Positions 33,199-42,352 of a stretch of 64,000 bases of DNA are shown one piece after another. Origin of the DNA: an uncultured archaeon (GTDB lineage: Archaea; Thermoplasmatota; Thermoplasmata; Thermoplasmatales; Thermoplasmataceae); NCBI GenBank assembly GCA_000965745.1, contig CP009479.1, positions 1,870,457 to 1,934,456 of the forward strand, given 5' to 3'. Both the position numbers and the translations under genes were made by a program. Every line of letters begins with the position of its first letter. Position 1 is the stretch's first letter. The notes beneath the pieces are model-generated. The model did no database searches and had not been told where the DNA came from. It saw only the letters and a program-made list of their open reading frames with translations.

Positions 33199-33720
33199 AA
33201 AATAGGTGATATTCTGGCTATTTCTGGTGTAACAGCAAGGGAGGCAACTATTGACGATTCTGCTGCAATCACGGAAATATACAATACTGGGATTGTAGAG
33301 AGAACTGCAACCTTTGAGACCAGGCAGAGAGATATAGGTGAGGTCAAGCAATGGTTTGACGGCAGGCATCCAGTAGTTGTAGGCGAGCTGAACGGCAGAA
33401 CAGTATCATTTGCTGCAGCCTCAGAGTACAGTAGCAGGGAGTGTTACTCAGGCATTGCAGAATTCTCTGTTTACGTGTGCCAAGAGCATCGTGGGATCGG
33501 TGCAGGAAATATCACTATGAGAAGACTTGTTGAGGAGTCAAGAAAGAAAGGATTCTGGAAACTTCTTTCCAGGGTGTTCACTGACAACATTGCCAGCCGG
33601 AATATGCTGAGAAGTGTGGGTTTCAGGGAAGTTGGTGTGTATGAGAGGCACGGAAAACTGGAGAATTCATGGAAGGATGTTGTGATTGTTGAATTCCTCA
33701 TTATGGAGAACATCAGATAA
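33199..33720 (+). CDS. Phosphinothricin-acetyltransferase-like GNAT lacking a canonical start codon
   Basis: The frame after the TGA at 33196-33198 encodes a complete GNAT of the PAT/ArsN-like group: TAREATIDDSAAITEIYNTGI, ERTATFETRQRDI, GEVKQWFDGRHPVVVGE, AEFSVYVCQEHRGIGAGN (acetyl-CoA loop), and FTDNIASRNMLRSVGFREVGVYERHGK. No ATG, GTG or TTG lies between the stop and the first conserved residues; the first in-frame start is GTG 33475, which would remove half the domain. The family start would fall near the GTA at 33229-33231, so a lost GTG start is the simplest reading; ATT, ATA or CTG initiation or UGA readthrough are alternatives. Domain certain, functionality doubtful. Confidence 0.6.
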   Translation, partial: KIGDILAISGVTAREATIDDSAAITEIYNTGIVERTATFETRQRDIGEVKQWFDGRHPVVVGELNGRTVSFAAASEYSSRECYSGIAEFSVYVCQEHRGIGAGNITMRRLVEESRKKGFWKLLSRVFTDNIASRNMLRSVGFREVGVYERHGKLENSWKDVVIVEFLIMENIR

Positions 33721-33759
33721 TTGATATTGTAACCGCAACCAATTACAGAGGTTTAAAGC

Positions 33760-34333
33760 ATGAGTGCATTTGGGATATCGGTCATAGGAGAAAAACTCTG
33801 GAAAGGTGTAATTTTTGACACTCTGGAGTACAGCAGGATGATCAGTATTCCTGATGGCTCGGAATTTGCGGGGGGAAACTGTGGCAATGCTGAAGAATGC
33901 TCCGTTCAGCGCAAGATATATCATTCTCACGGACTCAAGATTCCATACTGCAAGCGCTGAAATTTACCTCTATTCCAGTGACTTGAGAGGGCATCTTGTA
34001 ATAATGCATTCTGGTGATGCCTGGGTTCTGGATGGCGAAGAGCTGCCGTCACTGGCAGGATGTACCGATATAGACCTTGAGATGAGCCCCGTGACCAACA
34101 CCATTCCCATAAGGAGAGTTGCCTTGAAAGTGGGTGAGAAGGAGGATATATCCGCAGCATGGATAAGATTCCCCTCCTTGGAGATTATGCCACTGAAGCA
34201 AAGTTATGAAAGGGCGTCTGATAACAGTTACATATACAGATCTTCAAACTTCTCATCGGAAATTGAGGTTGATTCTACTGGCATGGTAAAGTGCTATGGT
34301 AACGTCTGGAAAGAGATAACTCCGCAGTCTTGA
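33760..34333 (+). pseudogene. Putative glycolipid-binding domain protein (PF06475-like), frameshifted at a G6 tract
   Basis: The C-terminal 150 residues match the PA1994-like glycolipid-binding family: FHTASAEIYLYSSDLRG, CTDIDLEMSPVTNTIPIRR, WIRFPSLEIMPLKQSYER and YIYRSSNFSSEIEVD. They lie in frame 2 without a proper start. The N-terminal part (EKLWKGVIFDTLEYSRM, then PDGSEFAG) lies in frame 1 from ATG 33760. The two frames cross at a run of six G at 33870-33875. Removing one G joins them as SEFAGETVAMLKNAPFSARYI, giving one protein of about 190 aa of normal family length. Either the gene is broken, the tract is phase-variable, or the assembly has an extra G. Confidence 0.7.
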
Positions 34334-34427
34334 AAGAGGAACAAAAACCAGGATTCAACACAACAGCGGGATCTAGAATATTCATATACTTCAAGTTGCA
34401 TACATACCAACACGTGGAGATGTTCAA

Positions 34428-35165
34428 TTGGCTGAATATGAACAGGCAAGTTCTGGTATGGCGATTGAGGTTAACAGCATAGTGAAAAGGTTTGGAGATA
34501 AAGAGGCAGTAAGGGGCCTCAGTTTTTCCGTATCGAAAGGTGAGCGCGTTGCCCTTCTAGGCCCAAATGGAGCCGGAAAATCAACAACCTTGAAGGTTAT
34601 CGCCGGGCTCCTCAAACCGGAAGAGGGTGAAGCGAGACTGGGAGGGTACCTGCCCAATCAGCTGGAGGCAAAACGCATGCTTGGCTATCTGCCTGAGGAT
34701 GCAACGCCTTATATGAGCCTCTCCGTTCGGGAGAATCTTGAGTATATAGGAGCTATTAGAGGGACAGAAAACCTCAGAGACAGGGTGAATTATCTTTTTG
34801 ACCTCCTGGATCTGGGACAGTATCAGAGGACCAAAACCAACAACCTGTCTAGAGGCAACAGGCAGAAGCTGGCTTTGGCACTCGCTATGGTCCATAACCC
34901 AAGTGTTATAGTGATGGATGAGCCCCTGAACTACCTTGACATTCCAACGCAGGAAAGGGTGATTGATTCTCTTATGGAGATGAAGGCAAGCTTCCTTGTT
35001 TCCACTCACATAATGTCTATTGCGGAGAGGCTCACTGAAAAGGTCATCATAATTTCAAACGGCCAGACTGTATGGACTGGCGATATACAGGACCTCAGGA
35101 AATTTGGCGACCCGAAGGAACCAGTAGAGAAGATAGTGGCGAGGATGATGAGAAGTGTTTCCTAA
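34428..35165 (+). CDS. ABC transporter ATP-binding protein
   Basis: 245 aa. Walker A LLGPNGAGKST, Q-loop region GYLPEDATPYMSLSVRENL, signature LSRGNRQKLALALAMVHNP, Walker B VIVMDEPLNYLD, and H-loop STHIMSI. The signature is degenerate (LSRGN rather than LSGGQ), which occurs in ABC-2 type exporters. The TTG at 34428 is followed by ATG 34458 in frame; either may start the protein. It overlaps the permease gene by 11 nt. With that gene it forms a two-component exporter; the cargo is unknown. Confidence 0.92.
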   Translation: MAEYEQASSGMAIEVNSIVKRFGDKEAVRGLSFSVSKGERVALLGPNGAGKSTTLKVIAGLLKPEEGEARLGGYLPNQLEAKRMLGYLPEDATPYMSLSVRENLEYIGAIRGTENLRDRVNYLFDLLDLGQYQRTKTNNLSRGNRQKLALALAMVHNPSVIVMDEPLNYLDIPTQERVIDSLMEMKASFLVSTHIMSIAERLTEKVIIISNGQTVWTGDIQDLRKFGDPKEPVEKIVARMMRSVS

Positions 35166-36573
35166 ACTCATGAAACTGATAATCAAGAGCCGTTTTTCCT
35201 GGACCTATTTTCTCATTATTTTTGTTTTCTTCGCTTACGCAGGGGTCGCGGTCCTGTCGTCTCAAGCTCCAACAGGAGTTGCTCTTGGAGATTATTACTT
35301 CGCAGGGATGCTTGCCCTTTTCTCGGTGGTTTCAATATTGACCGGTGGCCTCAGCATGACCAAATCAGACAGCGAATTCCTCCTTGTTTCCCCTGTTGAG
35401 AGGCGAACCCTTTCCTCGGCACTCTACATAGGGCAGTACCTCTTCACAGGACCATTGATATTCGTGGCTTTCCTGGTGTACGCCCTTACGGCACCTTACG
35501 GGCCTGATGTTAGAATCATATTGTTTGCATATGCAATATTCTTAAGCACACTGCCTGTTTCTTTGAGCGTAGCAAGTGCAAATCTTCATCTGAAATGGAA
35601 ACTTTCCGCTGCCGCCCTGTTTGTGGTCTGGGTGTTTTCATTCCGCCTCGGTTTTCAATATTCACCCGTTTCAATGTTCCAGGGCCATCTTTATTCAGCA
35701 ATCATTCCCGCGATTTCACTTTCAGTTATTCTGCTCGCGGCCTCGCTTTTCCTGCTGAGCAGTGATAAGCTTGAATATAGATTGCTTGATCGAAGCGTTG
35801 GAAAATCAGAGTACAAACACATCAAGGATTATACAGATATAACACCTGAACGGGCCATTTTCAGGTACGGTTTTTCCCGGTTCGAGATGGCTACAAGAAC
35901 AAACTTTTCCGGTACCCCGACACTCTCCGGGAGGAGAATAAGAGCAAACTTTGTCCTCGCAGTATTTGTTGTAGCAGCTTTACTGTACGGCTACACGGCC
36001 TATCATTTCAACCCTAAGCCGGGCTCATTCATCAACGTGAACATAATTACCCTCACTATCGGCATATACCTTGGAGTTTTTCCACCCTTGATAATTTCCG
36101 GAAGCACTATGCCAATGGAAAGGGCTTGGCTTTCCTTCACTTCTATGAGGCCGAGCAGATACGTTCCACTCCTTACTTTGGCTAAGATGTTTCAGTTGAT
36201 ATATTTTTTTACAGCCTTTGCTGCTGTTGATGTCGCACTGTATTTCCTCGGCGTATATGGAGCAATAAACAACTTGCTTCTGTTCCTTGTGATAGATCCG
36301 CTATTTCTCGTATTTTTCATGGCACTCAACTTCAGGGTTCAGAGCTACCAGATCAAGGATGATAAACTGATCACTTCAAGGTACAGCGCTTCCCAGTTTA
36401 TTCTAATACCCCCAATGCTTGTGTTCTTTGCTGTCGCTGGCATATCCAGCCTGTTTCTCCTGGTTGATTTGTTCATCATCCCGATTGCTGCAGCCATAGT
36501 TGCATTAATCATGCTTTGGAAAGGATTCTGGGACAAGCGCGTTAACAAGCTCGTTGAGAAGGGGTTTATATAG
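35155..36573 (+). CDS. ABC-2-type transporter permease, about 12 transmembrane helices
   Basis: 472-aa integral membrane protein. About six helices (FLIIFVFFAYAGVAVL; MLALFSVVSILTG; FTGPLIFVAFLVYAL and so on) lead into a cytoplasmic stretch of about 60 residues (SSDKLEYRLLDRS to TPTLSGRRIRANF), then about six more. It overlaps the ATP-binding gene by 11 nt; the start may be GTG 35155 or ATG 35170. The large hydrophilic loop before helix 7 is a feature of archaeal homologues of this type. The exported substrate cannot be read. Confidence 0.85.
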   Translation: MFPKLMKLIIKSRFSWTYFLIIFVFFAYAGVAVLSSQAPTGVALGDYYFAGMLALFSVVSILTGGLSMTKSDSEFLLVSPVERRTLSSALYIGQYLFTGPLIFVAFLVYALTAPYGPDVRIILFAYAIFLSTLPVSLSVASANLHLKWKLSAAALFVVWVFSFRLGFQYSPVSMFQGHLYSAIIPAISLSVILLAASLFLLSSDKLEYRLLDRSVGKSEYKHIKDYTDITPERAIFRYGFSRFEMATRTNFSGTPTLSGRRIRANFVLAVFVVAALLYGYTAYHFNPKPGSFINVNIITLTIGIYLGVFPPLIISGSTMPMERAWLSFTSMRPSRYVPLLTLAKMFQLIYFFTAFAAVDVALYFLGVYGAINNLLLFLVIDPLFLVFFMALNFRVQSYQIKDDKLITSRYSASQFILIPPMLVFFAVAGISSLFLLVDLFIIPIAAAIVALIMLWKGFWDKRVNKLVEKGFI

Positions 36574-36656
36574 GGTACAAATGAAGTGGAAGAGGCACAC
36601 AATCATCTGTGGATACCACATAGGGAAAGTTAATTTCGGAGATTACATGATAAAAT

Positions 36657-37130
36657 ATGGAGCTGAAAGAGATAGGCAAGGTGCACCATCATTTTCCGGA
36701 TGATGATGTGAGGGACCGGGCCGGCCAGATAGATGGCGTCATCACCGTGCATCCTGAATTTGCTGAAGGCATATCAAACCTGGAAAACTACCCGTATATA
36801 TTTGTAATAGCAATAATGCACAAGCACCTTGAAGAAGCCTTCCCGCTTAAAATAAAACCAAGGCTTCTTCTCAGGAAAGGGTACAGGATAGAGGATCTTC
36901 CCGAGATCGGTGTATTCTCGTCTGATTCACCTTCCAGGCCTAACCCGATTGGCCTCTCCCTTTTGAGGCTGAACAGGATTGTGGACTGCAACGTGCATGT
37001 TTCAGGGCTGGATCTTTTTGATGGCACACCTATAGTTGATATAAAGCCGTATACGAAGCGATACTGTCCTCCCGACAAGGGGAGTGAGGCTTTTGCCATG
37101 AATGAGTGTGAAGAGATTGGCAGGCATTAG
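36657..37130 (+). CDS. trmO: tRNA (N6-threonylcarbamoyladenosine37-N6)-methyltransferase TrmO
   Basis: SAM-dependent N6-methylation of t6A37 in tRNA-Thr-type substrates. 157 aa, beta-barrel of the YaeB/TsaA family: KEIGKVHHHF at the start, VHPEFAEGISNLENYPYIFVI, GVFSSDSPSRPNPIGLSLLRL, the hallmark PNPIGLS loop, and GTPIVDIKPY. Length matches the archaeal short form without the C-terminal bacterial extension. The next gene follows at 90 nt on the same strand. Confidence 0.9.
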   Translation: MELKEIGKVHHHFPDDDVRDRAGQIDGVITVHPEFAEGISNLENYPYIFVIAIMHKHLEEAFPLKIKPRLLLRKGYRIEDLPEIGVFSSDSPSRPNPIGLSLLRLNRIVDCNVHVSGLDLFDGTPIVDIKPYTKRYCPPDKGSEAFAMNECEEIGRH

Positions 37131-37220
37131 AAAAGGATGTGGAGCTTTGCCTCCTCCTGCATAATCGGAAATGTGCAGGTCTGCAAGATCAGTATTATAA
37201 CTGTTTGGTCGATTAAGCAT

Positions 37221-37673
37221 ATGTTGGAGCCTGTAAGAATAATAATTGCGGTTGCACTGATGGTTGTTACGGTTTTTGCTTATGCCGTGGCGGGCACCCT
37301 GATTGCAGTTCCTTTCGCCGCAGTAACAATAATATATTTCCTCCTCAGCTTCACTAAGATAGGCGCAATGAATGCAAACAGGAAAATCAGCCGTTTCACG
37401 TTCAACGCCATAAAGGAAGAGGGGATTAAAAGGATAAAGATTGGAACGTTCCATGTGAGAGAAGAGGATTTTACCGACTCGGTGGAGAGGATAAAGGATG
37501 TCCTTTCGGATCAGCAATATTTTCCAGAATTCGGGCTGGATGGAATGTTTCTGAGCTATGGTACAGAAGATGAGGCAAACAGGGCTCTTGAAAAGATAAA
37601 GTCCCGTGGAGTCAAGGCTGACACCATACTTGACCGCAGGACATGGCTTGTGAAGATAGAGTTCGAACAGTGA
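37221..37673 (+). CDS. Membrane protein with two N-terminal helices and a soluble C-terminal domain
   Basis: 150 aa, not recognised. Two adjoining transmembrane helices (VRIIIAVALMVVTVFAYAVAG and IAVPFAAVTIIYFLLSF) precede a soluble domain of about 95 residues with alternating charge (RFTFNAIKEEGIKRIKIGTFHVREEDFTDSVERIKDVL...). The C-terminal GTEDEANRALEKIKSRGVKADTILDRRTW resembles a ferredoxin-like (ACT-type) ligand or protein-binding fold. ATG 37221 is preferred to the upstream in-frame 37137 because a TATA-like tattataac (about 37193-37201) lies 24 bp before it. Confidence 0.6.
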   Translation: MLEPVRIIIAVALMVVTVFAYAVAGTLIAVPFAAVTIIYFLLSFTKIGAMNANRKISRFTFNAIKEEGIKRIKIGTFHVREEDFTDSVERIKDVLSDQQYFPEFGLDGMFLSYGTEDEANRALEKIKSRGVKADTILDRRTWLVKIEFEQ

Positions 37674-37730
37674 GATTGTTCAGCACACCCACTATTTCAT
37701 TCAATGTTATGATGCCACGACATATGAACT

Positions 37731-37740
37731 GTTTAAATAT
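37731..37740 (+). promoter_or_regulatory. TATA box with a leader of about 56 nt before the DEAD-box helicase
   Basis: gtttaaatat centred near 37736 would start transcription near 37762, leaving an untranslated leader of about 56 nt. Most genes in this window are leaderless, so this is notable. The leader has a short stem agtag-aaaagaa-ctact just before an A/T run; it may matter for RNA stability or autoregulation. Confidence 0.4.
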
Positions 37741-37817
37741 GTGATCGTGATGACGAATTAGCAAAATAAATACATAGTAGAAAAGAACTACTGAATTTTA
37801 TTTTCCAGAGTGTTAAA

Positions 37818-39089
37818 ATGACAGAATTCAAAGAAATGAACTTGAAGCGAGATTTATTGGCTTCATTGGAGAATATGGGTTTCAGAGAACCAACTGAAGT
37901 TCAAACCAAGACCATCCCCATGATACTTAAGGGAAAAGATGTCATAGTCAGGTCAAAGACTGGCTCAGGCAAAACGGGAGCATTCCTGATACCAATCATA
38001 CAGAATCTTCAGAGAGGAGACCATCAGTCCGCACTGGTTATCGCACCCACCAGAGAGCTTGCAATGCAGGTACATAAGGTCGCAGAGACAATGACTGCCA
38101 AGACTGGCCTGTCAACTACCGTGGTATACGGTGGAGCATCAATAGAGAACCAGATACGCAACCTGAGGAAGGGCACCAACGTAATTGTGGGAACGCCTGG
38201 AAGAATCCTTGACCTCATGGAGAGGAGGGAGATCGACCTGAAATCCCTGAAATTCCTTGTGCTAGATGAAGCAGACATAATGCTTGACATGGGCTTTATT
38301 GAAGACATAGAGCGCATAATTTCCCGCACCCCAAAAGAAAAGCAGATGATGCTCTTCTCGGCAACCATGCCGGACATGGTAGTAAAGTTGTCAAAGAAGT
38401 ATATGAGGACCCCTTCTAGGGTAACAATAGGAAACGAGGAGGAACTGACAGTTGAGACTGTTTTCCATAGCTATGCTGTAGCGGGAAACTATTCAAAGGT
38501 GGCAACGCTCCTTGCATACCTGACAGAGTTCAACCCTACCAAGTCAATCATATTCTCACACACCAAAAGAGGGGCAGACATACTGTATGAAGTACTGCGT
38601 GAGCACGGGTACGATGCTGCGGTGATACATGGAGACTTGAGCCAGGCACAGAGGGAAAAGTCACTGTCGACATTCAGGTCAGATGCCAAATATCTTATCG
38701 CAACCAACGTTGCTGCGAGAGGTCTTGATATCACTGATGTTTCAGACGTGATCAACTTCGATATCCCTGAGGACCCGTATGTGTATGTCCACAGGGTAGG
38801 AAGATCGGCCAGGATGGGTGCAAGCGGAAATGCAATGACTATAATAACCGATAAAGAGGTCTCTTTGATCCATGAGATAGAAGATTCGGCAAACATCAGA
38901 ATGAGCCTTATCGAACTAAACAAGGAGCCCTTTAAGCATGTAGGCTTCAATTACACCCACAGAAAGTACCAGAATCAAAACAGAGACGGAAGAAACGACG
39001 GTTTCAGAAATCAGAGAAGAAGATCAAATAATTCCAGCAGACCCAGAAACCGGAACAGATACCAATTCGAAAGAAGAAACAGGTCCTGA
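37818..39089 (+). CDS. DEAD-box RNA helicase
   Basis: 423 aa. Q motif and entry GFREPTEVQTKTIP, Walker A SKTGSGKTGAF, PTRELA, TPGRILDLM, DEAD box VLDEADIMLDMGF, SAT in LFSATMP, then lobe 2 with IIFSHTKRGAD, TNVAARGLDITDV and HRVGRSARMG. The C-terminal 50 residues are rich in Arg/Asn (RKYQNQNRDGRNDG, RRSNNSSRPRNRNRY), an RNA-binding tail. Role in RNA unwinding or ribosome assembly. Promoter and leader are described separately. Its stop is close to the zinc-ribbon gene on the other strand. Confidence 0.93.
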   Translation: MTEFKEMNLKRDLLASLENMGFREPTEVQTKTIPMILKGKDVIVRSKTGSGKTGAFLIPIIQNLQRGDHQSALVIAPTRELAMQVHKVAETMTAKTGLSTTVVYGGASIENQIRNLRKGTNVIVGTPGRILDLMERREIDLKSLKFLVLDEADIMLDMGFIEDIERIISRTPKEKQMMLFSATMPDMVVKLSKKYMRTPSRVTIGNEEELTVETVFHSYAVAGNYSKVATLLAYLTEFNPTKSIIFSHTKRGADILYEVLREHGYDAAVIHGDLSQAQREKSLSTFRSDAKYLIATNVAARGLDITDVSDVINFDIPEDPYVYVHRVGRSARMGASGNAMTIITDKEVSLIHEIEDSANIRMSLIELNKEPFKHVGFNYTHRKYQNQNRDGRNDGFRNQRRRSNNSSRPRNRNRYQFERRNRS

Positions 39090-39106
39090 AGCTGAAAAAG
39101 CAACAG

Positions 39107-39289
39107 CTATTCTTCTTCCCTGGATTTTCTTATTTCTTCCTGGAATTTCTCCGCGTCGGATGAATCAACTTCCAGTATAAATGGGCCGGTGTATTCACAA
39201 TCCTCGCATTTATAGATGTAACCCATTATACCTCCTATGATCCAGTTGACATGGAGGGAACCACATTTTGGGCACATCTTCACCTGCAT
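39107..39289 (-). CDS. Small zinc-ribbon protein
   Basis: 60 aa from ATG 39289 (65 from 39304). Zinc knuckles CPKCGS and CEDCEY are separated by about 20 residues with an intervening beta-hairpin (VNWIIGGIMGYIYK), then an acidic tail. A minus-strand TATA-like taatatag near 39308-39315 lies about 22 bp before 39289. Similar small archaeal zinc ribbons are common; function is unknown. Converges with the DEAD-box helicase gene. Confidence 0.7.
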   Translation of the reverse strand: MQVKMCPKCGSLHVNWIIGGIMGYIYKCEDCEYTGPFILEVDSSDAEKFQEEIRKSREEE

Positions 39290-39429
39290 AGCATGCAGAT
39301 GCAATCTATATTAATTAATGATTTCAGGGTGGATGCATCAATTTCCTCAGTTGTGAAAGTTTACGCAAAATGATGAGTGCCGGAAATTCTCCAGAACAGT
39401 TATTCAATGTTAAAAAATGGGTAGGGGTA

Positions 39430-41826
39430 TCAGGACTTCGCGGCCCTGACTGCCTTCCATATGTTTTCAGGCTTGAGCGGCATATCAATGTTAGAGATAC
39501 CATATTCACTGAGGGCGTCAATCACTGCATTCACAAGGGCTGGGGCCGCAGCAATTGTCCCCGCTTCTCCAACACCCTTTGCCCCGATAGGGTTATGAGG
39601 CGATGGAGTGAATGTCGACGCTGTCTCAAACCTTGGAACTTCAACGGCTGTTGGGACCGCGTAATCAGCGAGTGATGCAGTTATGAGGTTCCCACTCTCA
39701 TCGTATATGGATTCCTCATACAACGCCTGAGCAAGCCCTTGCACAATTCCTCCATGAATCTGCCCCTCCACAATCATTGGGTTCAGCTGAGGGCCGCAGT
39801 CGTCGACAGCCACGTACCGCTTGATCTTGACCTGGAACGTCTCAGGGTCGATCTCAACGTTGCACACATGGGTTCCAAAGGGGAAAACAAAGTTTTCAGG
39901 GTCATAGAAGGTGGTTTCTTCAAGTCCCGGCTCCATACCCTCAGGCAACTGGTCGAAACCTGCACCGTAAGCCGAGTAGGCAATATCCGACAGCTTCCTT
40001 TTTTCCGTGGGATTGCCTTCAGAATAAAATTCCCCGTTGTCGTAAACGATGTTATCTGGGGTCGTGTTCAGCATGTGTGCTGCTATCACAGTAGCTTTCT
40101 TCAGGACTTTTCTGCATGCAAGGGCAATTGCGCCTCCTGCTATTGGTGTGGTCCTGCTTGCATACGTTCCCATGCCGAACGGTATAATCGCTGTATCGCC
40201 ATGGACAAGTTCTATATCTTCATAAGGAGCCTGAAGCTCATCTGAAACAAGCTGTGCGAACGTGGTATCTTCTCCCTGTCCATGGGGATGCCCTCCTGTG
40301 AGGACTGAAACCTTACCGGTGGGGTGAACCCTGACAGTGGCACTTTCCCAGAGGCCAAGGCCGTATCCCGTTGCCCTGACAATCTTTGAAGGGCCGGCAC
40401 CACTCATTTCCACATAGCTCCCAATACCAGTGCCCACCAGTTTCCCTTCCTTTCTGAGTTTCTTGTTCTCTGCTACCTGTTTCCTGTAATCGATTAGATC
40501 TAGTGCTTTCTCAAGGGCTGTGTGATAATCACCGCTGTCATACAAGGTTCCGGTGACGGTGGCAAAGGGAAATTCCTCTTTCTTGATGTAATTCTTCCTC
40601 CGCAGTTCTGCGGGGTCCATCTCAAGTTTGCGCGCCAGGTTGTCAACCATCCTTTCCACAATAAATGTTGCTTCAGGCCTGCCGGCGCCCCTGTATGCAT
40701 CCACGGCCATCGTGTTGGTAAGAACTCCAATGACTTCACACTGCACAGCTTGCATCTTGTACTGGGCACTGTACATAAGGACGGACAGGACAGTCGCGAC
40801 ACCCGGGGCAACGGTAGAGATCCATCCCCCAAGGTTTGAGTATACCTTGACCCTCACTCCAAGTATGGTGCCGTCCTTCTTGGCAGCCATCTCGACATAA
40901 TGGACGTGGTCCCGGCCATGGGTTGTGGAGAGATAGTTTTCTCTCCTGTCTTCAGTCCACTTCACTGGCGCCTTGAGTTTCCTTGAAAGGTAGATAAGAA
41001 CAACCTCCGGCCCGTAGCATGCTATCTTGCTTCCAAAAGCGCCACCTACATCGGGTGAGATCACGCGCAGCTTGTTCTCTGGAATTCCCAGCACCGAAGA
41101 AAAGAGATATCTGTGCACATGCGGATTTTGTGAGGTCATCCATATAGTGGTCTCGTCCTTTCCCTGCTCATACTTTGCGATTGCACTTCTCGTTTCCATG
41201 GCAGACGGCTGGAGCCTCTGGTTGCGAAGCCTCTCCTTTATTATCACGTCAGCCTGATCGAAAACAGATTCATCTCCGCCCGCGAACTTCCAGTTCAGTG
41301 CAACATTATTCTCTATGCCTTCATACAACCTTGGAGAACCTTCCTTGACTGCGTCCTCCTGGTTGCTTACTGCAGCGAGAATTTCATAATCCACATCAAT
41401 GAGTTCAATGGCATCCCTGGCTATGTATGGGCTTCTGGCAACCACCACGGCCACCGGATCGCCAACATAGCGGGCTTTGTCAAAAGCTATCGAATAATAT
41501 GGGGTGTGCTTCAGGTCTGCGTTGGGGAGATTCCACGCAGTCGGAATAGGACTCATCTTGTCTTTCAGGTCATTTCCTGTAAGAACCTCAACCACCCCGG
41601 GAAGTTCCTTCGCCTTTTCCGTCTTTACACTCCTGATCCTGGCATGTGCATAGGGGCTTCTCAGAAAGGCGGCGTACATCATGTCAGGGAATTTGATGTC
41701 GTCCGTATATGTGCCCATGCCTGTGATCATCCTGGCATCTTCTTTCCTCTTCATGCGCGTTCCGGAAATCCTGTTGACCTTTCTTCCGGACACCTTCTCC
41801 ATGATTACCTGTGCTTCCTGAGGCAT
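39430..41826 (-). CDS. Molybdopterin-binding large subunit of a xanthine-dehydrogenase/CoxL family enzyme (operon 1)
   Basis: 798-aa catalytic subunit of a molybdenum hydroxylase acting on an aldehyde, N-heterocycle or related substrate. Family N-terminus RKEDARMITGMGTYTDDI, MPT-binding regions DVGGAFGSK and AYRGAGRPEATFIVERMVD, then HPHGQGEDT and the catalytic Glu in GAKGVGEAGTIAAAPALVNAV. The loop reads AYRGAGR, not the AYXCSFR of CO dehydrogenase, so it is a form II member and not a true CODH. Gene order is FAD (M), 2Fe-2S (S), Mo (L) on the minus strand with one- to two-base joins. The substrate is unknown; archaeal relatives include glyceraldehyde oxidoreductase. Confidence 0.93.
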   Translation of the reverse strand: MPQEAQVIMEKVSGRKVNRISGTRMKRKEDARMITGMGTYTDDIKFPDMMYAAFLRSPYAHARIRSVKTEKAKELPGVVEVLTGNDLKDKMSPIPTAWNLPNADLKHTPYYSIAFDKARYVGDPVAVVVARSPYIARDAIELIDVDYEILAAVSNQEDAVKEGSPRLYEGIENNVALNWKFAGGDESVFDQADVIIKERLRNQRLQPSAMETRSAIAKYEQGKDETTIWMTSQNPHVHRYLFSSVLGIPENKLRVISPDVGGAFGSKIACYGPEVVLIYLSRKLKAPVKWTEDRRENYLSTTHGRDHVHYVEMAAKKDGTILGVRVKVYSNLGGWISTVAPGVATVLSVLMYSAQYKMQAVQCEVIGVLTNTMAVDAYRGAGRPEATFIVERMVDNLARKLEMDPAELRRKNYIKKEEFPFATVTGTLYDSGDYHTALEKALDLIDYRKQVAENKKLRKEGKLVGTGIGSYVEMSGAGPSKIVRATGYGLGLWESATVRVHPTGKVSVLTGGHPHGQGEDTTFAQLVSDELQAPYEDIELVHGDTAIIPFGMGTYASRTTPIAGGAIALACRKVLKKATVIAAHMLNTTPDNIVYDNGEFYSEGNPTEKRKLSDIAYSAYGAGFDQLPEGMEPGLEETTFYDPENFVFPFGTHVCNVEIDPETFQVKIKRYVAVDDCGPQLNPMIVEGQIHGGIVQGLAQALYEESIYDESGNLITASLADYAVPTAVEVPRFETASTFTPSPHNPIGAKGVGEAGTIAAAPALVNAVIDALSEYGISNIDMPLKPENIWKAVRAAKS

Positions 41827-41827
41827 T

Positions 41828-42352
41828 TCAACTGCCCCCTTTAGTCTTCATCTTGTCAGCAGCAAGCCTTACCGCATCAACAATATTCTGGTATCCGGTG
41901 CATCTGCAGATATTGCCGGATATGCCCCACCTGATCTCGCTTTCGCTAGGGTCCGGGTTCTCTTTGAGGAACCAGTAGGACTGCATTATCATTCCGGCGG
42001 TGCAGAATCCGCACTGAAGCCCGTGCTTTTCCTGGAATGCTTCCTGAATGGGGTGAAGTTCAGTAACGTTTCCAATACCTTCTACGGTAATTATGTCTGA
42101 GCCATCTGCCTGAATGGCGAACACTGTGCATGACTTAACTGATTGACCATCCTGGATCACGGTGCATGATCCGCAGTTTGTAGTATCGCATCCAATGTGG
42201 GTGCCCGTCATGCCAAGCCTGTCCCTCAAGACTGTTGCAAGAAGTTCCCTCGGCTCAACTGAAACTTTCCTCTTCCTGCCGTTGAGAGTGAATTGAACCT
42301 CCACCAGGTCTTCCAGGCCTGCCCCATCTTCAAACGTCTCCTCATAAACCAT
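41828..42352 (-). CDS. 2Fe-2S subunit of the molybdenum hydroxylase (operon 1, CoxS-like)
   Basis: 174 aa. N-terminal plant-type [2Fe-2S] site [18 protein letters not shown], and the C-terminal all-helical site CGFCTAGM...[15 protein letters not shown]. Passes electrons from the Mo centre to FAD. The start overlaps the FAD-subunit stop by one base (TAATG) and its stop sits two bases from the large-subunit ATG, so the three genes are one tight operon. Confidence 0.93.
   Translation of the reverse strand: MVYEETFEDGAGLEDLVEVQFTLNGRKRKVSVEPRELLATVLRDRLGMTGTHIGCDTTNCGSCTVIQDGQSVKSCTVFAIQADGSDIITVEGIGNVTELHPIQEAFQEKHGLQCGFCTAGMIMQSYWFLKENPDPSESEIRWGISGNICRCTGYQNIVDAVRLAADKMKTKGGS

Noticed and set aside
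39430-41826. CO dehydrogenase large subunit
   Set aside because: The loop reads AYRGAGR, not AYXCSFR, so it is another member of the xanthine-dehydrogenase family.
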